Source: Tetrastigma voinierianum
Lineage: Eukaryota; Streptophyta; Magnoliopsida; Vitales; Vitaceae
Length of the DNA stretch: 64,000 nt
Reading direction: 5' to 3'
Assembly: GCA_016808115.1 (NCBI GenBank)
Contig: JAEQBH010000997.1
Span: forward strand, 1,150,713-1,214,712
Below are positions 57,850 through 64,000 of this stretch, piece by piece. The notes beneath the pieces were generated by a model. That model ran no database searches. It was not told the DNA's origin and was given only the letters and a program-made list of their open reading frames with translations. Positions within the stretch are counted from its first letter, which is position 1, and each line of letters opens with the position of its first letter. Position numbers and translations under genes: made by a program.

Positions 57850-59640
57850 AACGATGTGCATAGTGTGTGGTTAGGTTAGAGGTGGAAGAAAAACTGCGCT
57901 TGGGCGAGACGGAGGGAGCCTGCGTGAAGATTTGGAGAATCTACTACTACTCTTTGCTAGCATGTCCCGATGAATTTGTAGAGGGTCTTTGGGTGGGTGT
58001 TCTTTGTTGGAGGATACGAAGAGGTATGGGTAGTGCCCGATGGAAAGATAGGAGGTAGAGCTAGGTGACTACGGTCTGCCGCAAAGGATGGTGTGGTTCG
58101 TGCGATGGTCTCGTTAGTAGTATGCGTCCTCTTGGCTAAAGGCTGGCGGTGGGCGGCATGAGTCTTGCGTGGGTGAGAAGGTGCGAATTGCATCCATAAT
58201 AGTGAGAAAATCCCGAGTGGATATGGAGATATGCTGCGGTGGTGGCGTTGATGTACTAGGTCCAATTGACGCTGTAGGAGCTGGAGGCATTGGAGGTGTA
58301 GAGGGATATTTGAAGGTCATGGGTAATGGAGCGGTGGCCCATTTGGGCTGTGGATACAGTGCGATCTAGAATGCCTCTGTATCCCTGCAGTAGGATGGTC
58401 AACTTGCTTTGTCCTCAGCTATGTCTTGAGGTGGGAGGTGTTGAGCACGGGAGGCGGAAGGCGCCACCTATCGACCTGATGAAGAATGGCCTGCATGATC
58501 TCGGAAGCACTCTAATAGAGGCTCGTAGGGAAAACCCATTATGCTCTAACGCTTTAGCATAGTAGCCTCGGGAGCAGGAGGTATGGACTTAGCCTGAGGA
58601 GTCGGGTTCTACGGTGGACCTTATCGTAAAGTGGAATAAGGAGTCATGAAAGCTCAGCGGTGAGACGAAACCCTCGGATATGCGATATAGAGCCTCCGTA
58701 ATAGCTCGTCTCAGCTACTCTGATATCTTTAAAGTTGGAATAGGTTGGACCGCAGAATATGGTCGATAGGGAGCATACTCGGGAGAAGGTGTCTCCAGAA
58801 AAGGATAGATCTCATTTATGCGTCTCTGAGATAACCGCAGAACCATCTCCGCGGCGAGGTGGGGCAGCGACGTAGTCGGTAGGAGTTGTCTAGGATAATT
58901 GGGGAAGTTGAATGTAGGCTGTGTCTTCGATGGCCGTGTCCCCTCCGCGATCGATGGAGAAGTGGATGGCGATGGGATGGGTGACTCACACGGATGTCAT
59001 ATTAGTATGGTGGGAACTTCGATGACCACCGGGGTGAAAAGCGATGTGGGGTCGTAAGGCTCGAGGAATGATGCACAAACTTTTGGAATTCTACGAGCTT
59101 AGGATCGACGGTAATTTGGAAGATCATAATATGCTTATTTGTACACTTCCACAGTGCTGCCCAGTCTAAACAAATTACTGTAATGGGGCCCGCGATGGAA
59201 GATGGGCAGCGGATAATAGAAGCTGATGACGGTCGGGGAGAAGTCATCAGCGGTCCTTGAGCGGATGGAGAATCGGCACACAGGGCCTCGGGTGGATGAA
59301 TCGCCCAGGCCCGAAGTCCAGGCCCTCTTTGATGGTGGGGCCCTCGGAATGATGGCCACGAGCCCCGAGTAGGAGATGCGGGTAGGCCCTGCAGGTGTAT
59401 CATACCTGAAAGGGCAAGAGCGGCGGAACGGGGGCATGAGAAGCCGGCCGGCGGCTGCAGTGGGGGCGCCTGTCTGCGCGGAGACCCCGGCCTTGGTAGG
59501 GCGCGGCACTGGCAAGAGGGCGGCCACGGCGACGGGCGAGAAGAGGGCCGCACCCAGGGCCTAAAGCTAGGCCCCTCCCAGGCGAGGTCTTGGCCGTGCT
59601 TGGATTAGGAAGGATGGAGGATTGGAGAGAGAGGTTCTAC
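57850..59640 (-). pseudogene. Element F env-like ORF (plant transposon-protein class), broken
   Basis: Minus-strand frames start with a proline/alanine-rich, GC-rich leader (59600-59390). They then give K-R-A-W-T-S-G-L-G-D-S-S-T-R-G (near 59290-59335), D-D-F-S-P-T-V-I-S-F-Y-Y (near 59210-59245) and A-Y-Y-D-L-P-N-Y (near 59110-59130), matching the block order of the env-like proteins in A and B (E-R-G-like, F-Y-A-N-like, I-N-x-Y-Y-x-L-P-like) by position and pattern. A C-terminal part rich in P, S and T is at 58320-58114. Stops and shifts throughout. Assignment is by motif order and less certain than in A and B. Confidence 0.55.
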
Positions 59641-59680
59641 CTTCGGGAAGGGAATGAAATTAATTAAGAAAGGGGTTGGG

Positions 59681-59692
59681 GTTTATATAGAG
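59681..59692 (-). promoter_or_regulatory. TATA box upstream of F env-like ORF
   Basis: The minus strand reads CTCTATATAAAC, followed by a C/T-rich leader and the env-like region 40-130 bp on. Third case in this window of a TATA box directly upstream of an env-like ORF. Confidence 0.55.
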
Positions 59693-60736
59693 GGATTGGG
59701 GAAGGTGAAAGGGTTAGTTAATTATGTTAGTAATAGTTCTCTAGGCCTATTGTATGGACATGGTATTTTGACTATTTATGAGAATTTATTATTATGATGA
59801 TTTGCATGTTTATTATATATAATGTCCTTGAATAATATTATTAATTATTCTAAATGTCCCTAATTGGTTATTGTTATGGGAATATGATGAATTAGATAGT
59901 ATAAAGTTTGATTGATATTCATGGGATGAATATGTGTATGAGATACAAATCAAATTTATATCTATTTGTTGAGAACAAATATTGGACGAACCGTCTTGAG
60001 ATTAATACATGGATCAAAGTCATAAATTAATCTCTAATAGTTGTGTCATTAAATCTTTTGACTACAGGGTAAGCTATAGTTCTCAACATAAAGAATATTG
60101 TGTTTTTGATATAATCAAACGTTGTCTTTAATCGGATGACTACTATAAGGTTCTTACTTGAACATAATAAGAATTATGTAGTGAGATATGGCGATTAAAA
60201 TGGAATTTGTCCCTCTTATTATAGAGAGATATCTTTGGGCCTCGACGATTGGGGCGAAATGCATGGCGTGCTCGAATGAATTGATGGAATCGATGTCATT
60301 TGTTTGAATCGATCTAATTGGGTTTGAGTAATCAAAGATAGAGCGATATAAAGGTTGACTTTGTCATGCCTTATATTCTATCAAGATATCATGAAGGCAA
60401 AGGATTATGTCATTAGTATATTAAGGTTGTCTCGGATCATGAGCTTTTCATTTAACTTGGGTAGTCATAATGTCTTGCTAGAAGGCCACTTATGACTTAC
60501 AGGATCAAATGTGATTTAGGCCCTGCGCGATGTTTAATGAGCGCAAAGGTCGCACATTGGAAACGAATAATAACGGTTAAAGGTTTTCCTCTGTAGTAAT
60601 TTAAAATGATGAGATATTTTAAATTACAAATACTTTCAAATAGTTGTTATTTAAATTCGAATTTAATTTGAGAAAGTTTAAATTCGTGATTTAAGTATAA
60701 CAAATAATTAATTTGTTATATTTTCTTATTGGATAA

Positions 60737-61022
60737 GGAAATAATACGTAAAAGGAGTTTTAAATATATAATAATATAAAATTCGTTTCCTTATCGATAA
60801 AGTCGTATTTAAATTGTTATTATTTAAAAGAGTTTTAATATAAATAAATTCGTTTCCTTATCTGATAAGGAAATTCGTATTTAAATTGTTATTATTTAAA
60901 AGAGTTTTAATATAAATAAATTCGTTTCCTTATCTGATAAAGAAATTTCATATTTAAATTGTTATTATTTAAAAGAGTTTTAATATAAATAAATTTGTTT
61001 CCTTATCTGATAAGGAAATTCG
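60737..61022. repeat. 72-bp tandem repeat in G LTR
   Basis: Three good copies starting at 60809, 60881 and 60954 (steps 72 and 73 bp) plus a diverged first copy before 60809. Each contains CTTATCTGATAAGG, an imperfect palindrome, and TTTAATATAAATAAATT. Confidence 0.9.
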
Positions 61023-61047
61023 TTTTTTGATTTTAAAACCTGACGGA

Positions 61048-61058
61048 CTATATAGATA
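61048..61058 (+). promoter_or_regulatory. TATA box of G LTR
   Basis: CTATATAGATA just downstream of the tandem repeats and about 375 bp before the LTR end. Confidence 0.6.
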
Positions 61059-61432
61059 TATATGTGAGACATATATATTTTTGTAGTAGTCGTCTTTTAA
61101 AAAGAAGGAACAACCAAAAACAGAGAAACCCTAATTTCGTTTTGAGAATACGAACCTGAACTAGCATTCAGAAAGATCGTTCATTGTTGTTCGGTGTGTG
61201 GATACTTGTAGAGGTGGTCGTTTTTCGAAGGCGACACCTTTGAAGATCCAGAATAAACCAAGGCGTGAACTTTGAAGGCTTGGCGAATCGATCTACAGAG
61301 AGTAGTTTCGTTTACCCTTCCTTCGGTTTTTATGAAACGCATGTGATCCTTGGTGGGTTAAGGGATAAAAATTATAAATTCCGCTGCATTTATGTTCCAA
61401 CCAGATTGGATATTCTACCCGTAACCCAACAG

Positions 61433-61447
61433 TGGTATCAGAGCCAC
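61433..61447 (+). other. Primer-binding site of element G (initiator tRNA-Met)
   Basis: TGGTATCAGAGCCAC, a perfect match to the complement of the initiator tRNA-Met 3' end, one base after the LTR end CCCAACA. Confidence 0.95.
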
Positions 61448-62951
61448 TTGTGTTTTCATAAAAATCGATAATGCCATGTTTGATCGTATGTATGTGATGT
61501 ATATGATTCTGGCATGATTTGCGTTTTTGAATATATGTGATATTATGGTTTGTGCGACGACATAGATAATAGGTTTTGTTAAGGTATTAATTGATTGAAT
61601 CGAGGAAACCTAAAGGATTAGTTAATATGATTAAGAATCCGAATGGGATATTGCCATTAAAGTGTTTAATAGCATGTTATATGATTCTGGCGTCTTAATC
61701 AGATTAATACATGGACTGAATTCATATATCAATTCTGATTTATCAATGATTGTTTATGGTGGTGCGAAAATAAGCCCTATGTGTAATTAGATTACATAAT
61801 ATGTTGTTTTAATGTGATTTTGATGGCTTTTAGCTTATTCAAAAATTTATTGATGAAATCAATAAAAATTTAATTTTAGAGTGAAACTCTAATGTTTACG
61901 AAAGAGGCAGTCGTAGCATTTCTGCGTGGCGCCTTATGAATTTAATTGGTTTTAAACACGCTATTATAATTTATTTCTTTTAATGCAAATTGTTTATGCT
62001 ATATGATAACTTGATATATTTTGCATGTTATGTTTACTTCACATAGTTGCACGGAGTATGGCCTTTTAGACAAATGTGTTTGGTAGGTTATTATTATTGT
62101 TTTTAAAGGGTTGTAATTATTTAAATACGGCTTGCATGCCGTTTTGTTTATTTACGTAACTTTATTTTACTATTAGTAGTATTTATTTAATTGTTGTAAT
62201 AAAACAAGAGACAATCTGAAACCATTTGAAAGAATCATGCGATCGACCATGATGATGGAGGAGGCTAGGTGTCTATCGCAAGTTGGTGGTGAGAGGAAAT
62301 CGGCGTCATGGGCGCTTATTACTACCTAGGAATGGCTGTTGATCTTCATATTGGCTTATGGAATCACTCTACAGATTAAGGCCATCTTGTGACACGTTTA
62401 TTATATGCATGTATGAGATGCTATGTATGATGTTACATTAGTAGTATGTGATACTAGATGTATGATGAGATCTATTAATTGAGAATTAAAATCAATCAGA
62501 TCCCTCACATAAAATTTAAAGTTAACATGCCATCCATATTTAAACACTTGTCAAACCTTTTATCACCTTAATGTGGGTTCTACCAAAGTAGAAGTACATG
62601 AGGTTACATTAGTGAGACAAGATGAGTAATGGTGCTACCCATATGTTTAAAAATGGTTTAACTTTATTAGGTTATCAAAACGGTTTTGGGCCTAATGGCA
62701 TTAGATGGGATTTAAACATGCCGGGACATATGATGTCGAAATCCCGTAAATATCCCCAGAGTTGCATGAGGTCTTGGTGGTAAGAGTTACCTACCTAAAT
62801 AGCAATTTTAAAGTGTCATTCACGAGGCGAGCTTGAGTTGAGTAAAATATGGATCTTAGCTCACTAGATTAATATGATTATTCTTGAGGGTTGTTAATTT
62901 AGTGAGAATTTTTCATAATCGAAATACTTATCGAACTTTGCATTCATTGTA
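61448..62951 (+). other. Element G leader before gag
   Basis: About 1.5 kb, AT-rich, no frame with a known motif. Unusually long for a copia leader. Confidence 0.6.
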
Positions 62952-63780
62952 GATGGCCCGACAATACTTAACAACAATTCTACTATGTCAGCGCGATCGA
63001 GTCCTTGAGAAGGATAAACTTAATGGGACTAACTTCCCTTGAGCGGTTTCGAGGGTGAGAATTGTACTCAAACAAGAAAGGAAGCTTTATGTCTGGATGA
63101 ACCTCTCCGTGAAGAACCATTGATAATGTATCACAGAATTTGAAAAGAATGCATGAGAAGCCATGTGACTATTGATGTTGCATGCTTGATGCTAGCTACC
63201 ATGAGTTACGAACTTCGGAAGGATGCGGAAAATATGGAAGCTTATGATATGATCTTGATCTTAAGGAAATATTCAACAATAAGCAAGGCGAAAGCGTATG
63301 AGACTACGAGGAGCCTTTGCATTCTTATGAATGGTAGGTGCCCGGTTAGTGCTCATGTTCTAAAATGAAAGGCTATATTGAGCACCTTGATGAGGCTTGG
63401 ATTTCCATTGAGCCAAGAGTTGGCAAGCGATTTGATCTGAGATTCACTTCGGTAGTTATGGCGGTTTGTCATGAACTATAACATGAATGAAATGGACAAA
63501 TCTATCTCACGAGCATACGATGCTTAAAAAAGCCCGTGGCTATGTTAAAATCGAAACTGGCCATGTTCGATGGTTGAAATGGGAAAAGGCAAGAACAAGG
63601 GCAAGGGCAAAGAGGCGAGGGCAAGGAAAGTCGATGCTCGGCCCGAGCCAGGCAGGCACGAACCCCGAGGCTAAAGCCCCGAAAGGAGAATTGTTTGTTT
63701 CTTTTTCTGCAGTGAACTTTGGTCATTGGAAGAAAGCGCAAACTATGTTGGAGGATCTAAGAAGAAGAAAGAGGCGGTGA
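62952..63780 (+). pseudogene. gag: Element G gag, broken; zinc knuckle lost
   Basis: ATG at 62952; L-E-K-D-K-L-N-G-T-N-F-P near 63005-63045 is the N-terminal copia Gag block. Then L-D-E-P-L-x-E-E-P near 63095-63120, and the clean stretch 63153-63368 with L-M-L-A-T-M-S-Y-E-L-R-K-D, E-A-Y-D-M-I and V-S-A-H-V-L-K. The stretch 63487-63780 ends with a basic linker and N-F-G-H-W-K-K, where the CCHC knuckle should be; its cysteines are gone. Frameshifts separate the blocks. Confidence 0.85.
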
Positions 63781-63799
63781 GACTAGTTCTTCGGTATTT

Positions 63800-64000
63800 A
63801 TGTTATACATATTAATTTTTCTCCTTCTAGTTCACCGGGTATTAGATGCGGATGTGGATCTCACATTTGTACAAATGTACGGGAGGCTGGAGTAGGCAAT
63901 GAAGAAGGCGAAGTTGATCTACGAAGTAGGCAATGGAGCAAAAGTTCTTTGCTTTGGGTACGTAGGAAGTTATGAGACTTACTTTGCCCCGGTGGGCTTT
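63800..64000 (+). pseudogene. Element G protease start, active site frameshifted
   Basis: Around 63841-63855 the expected V-L-D-T-G-C-G-S-H-I-C reads V-L-D, then shifts frame by a one-base loss inside the D-T-G codons, then C-G-S-H-I-C-T-N in the next frame. Farther on, E-V-D-L-R and G-N-G-A-like blocks of the copia protease segment are recognisable. The window ends inside it. Confidence 0.75.

Larger units (their letters stand above)
46192..59715 (-). mobile_element. Element F: retrotransposon 3' half (env-like ORF plus LTR), split by E
   Basis: On the minus strand an env-like ORF (59640-57850) is followed by a polypurine tract (57272-57256) and an LTR running from 57255 leftward, interrupted by E (56240-46696) and finishing at 46192. 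Gag and pol are not seen; they would lie right of 59715, where the copia element G begins. The LTR ends TG...CA fit. The link between the two LTR halves rests on continuity around E and was not proved by a second LTR copy. Confidence 0.55.
59718..61431 (+). repeat. 5' LTR of element G (about 1.7 kb)
   Basis: The right end is fixed by the primer site one base later. The left end is inferred from TGTTAGTAATAG, because no sister LTR is in the window. Contains a 72-bp tandem repeat, a TATA box, and an AACCCTAATTTCG leader. Confidence 0.65.
59718..64000 (+). mobile_element. Element G: Ty1/copia retrotransposon, 5' part, cut by window end
   Basis: 5' LTR (about 59718-61431), initiator tRNA-Met primer site, 1.5-kb leader, gag and the first part of protease. 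Its start TGTTAG and end CCCAACA are roughly inverted, as usual. The copia order (protease directly after gag, integrase next) cannot be confirmed beyond 64000. The gag frames are broken. Confidence 0.82.

Noticed and set aside
59376..59564. Plus-strand frame in the GC-rich part of F
   Set aside because: Shadow of the minus-strand env-like leader; no independent signature.
1..64000. Host plant genes or a non-transposon gene cluster
   Set aside because: Every coding signature found belongs to gypsy or copia gag, pol or env-like ORFs. Remaining open frames are short and explained by repeats or antisense shadows.

Overview
The window is intergenic heterochromatin-type DNA of a flowering plant, probably a eudicot. 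It contains no recognisable host gene. Almost all of it is decayed LTR retrotransposons inserted into one another. Evidence: Ty3/gypsy and Ty1/copia protein motifs on both strands, primer-binding sites matching initiator tRNA-Met and tRNA-Asp, polypurine tracts, paired long direct repeats, and short target-site duplications (TSDs). Every polymerase or gag reading frame is broken; the longest clean frame is 216 codons. No rRNA, tRNA, CRISPR or bacterial-type gene was seen.

Layout. Element A (plus strand, Athila-like) enters from the left edge with gag-pol and an env-like ORF (1-7725) and resumes at 45213-46191. Element B (minus strand, Athila-like, 7726-45212, TSD GGCAC/GGCAT) sits inside A's env-like ORF and has LTRs of about 3.1 kb. 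Element C (plus strand, Tekay/Del-type chromovirus, 13471-34254, TSD CTTTA) sits inside B's env-like ORF. Element D (minus strand, relative of C, 16026-25677, TSD GAGTG/CAGTG) sits inside C's 5' LTR. This gives a four-level nest with insertion order A, B, C, D.

To the right, element F (minus strand; LTR plus env-like ORF, 46192 to about 59715) adjoins A's tail. Its LTR is split by element E (minus strand, Tekay/Del-type, 46696-56240). Element G (plus strand, Ty1/copia; LTR, primer site, gag and the start of protease) runs from about 59718 off the right edge.

The most unusual structure is an array of the 10-bp palindrome TGTCGCGACA in both LTRs of B. The palindromes occur in pairs 20-21 bp apart, and the pairs repeat mostly every 56-58 bp. 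Decayed copies look like CpG deamination products. The same geometry recurs between pol and the env-like ORF of A and, more weakly, of B, where it is followed by a TATA box (and in A preceded by a polypurine-tract-like sequence). This suggests an LTR-like internal promoter for the env-like gene. All coordinates of degraded domains are approximate; LTR ends, TSDs and primer sites were read base by base.
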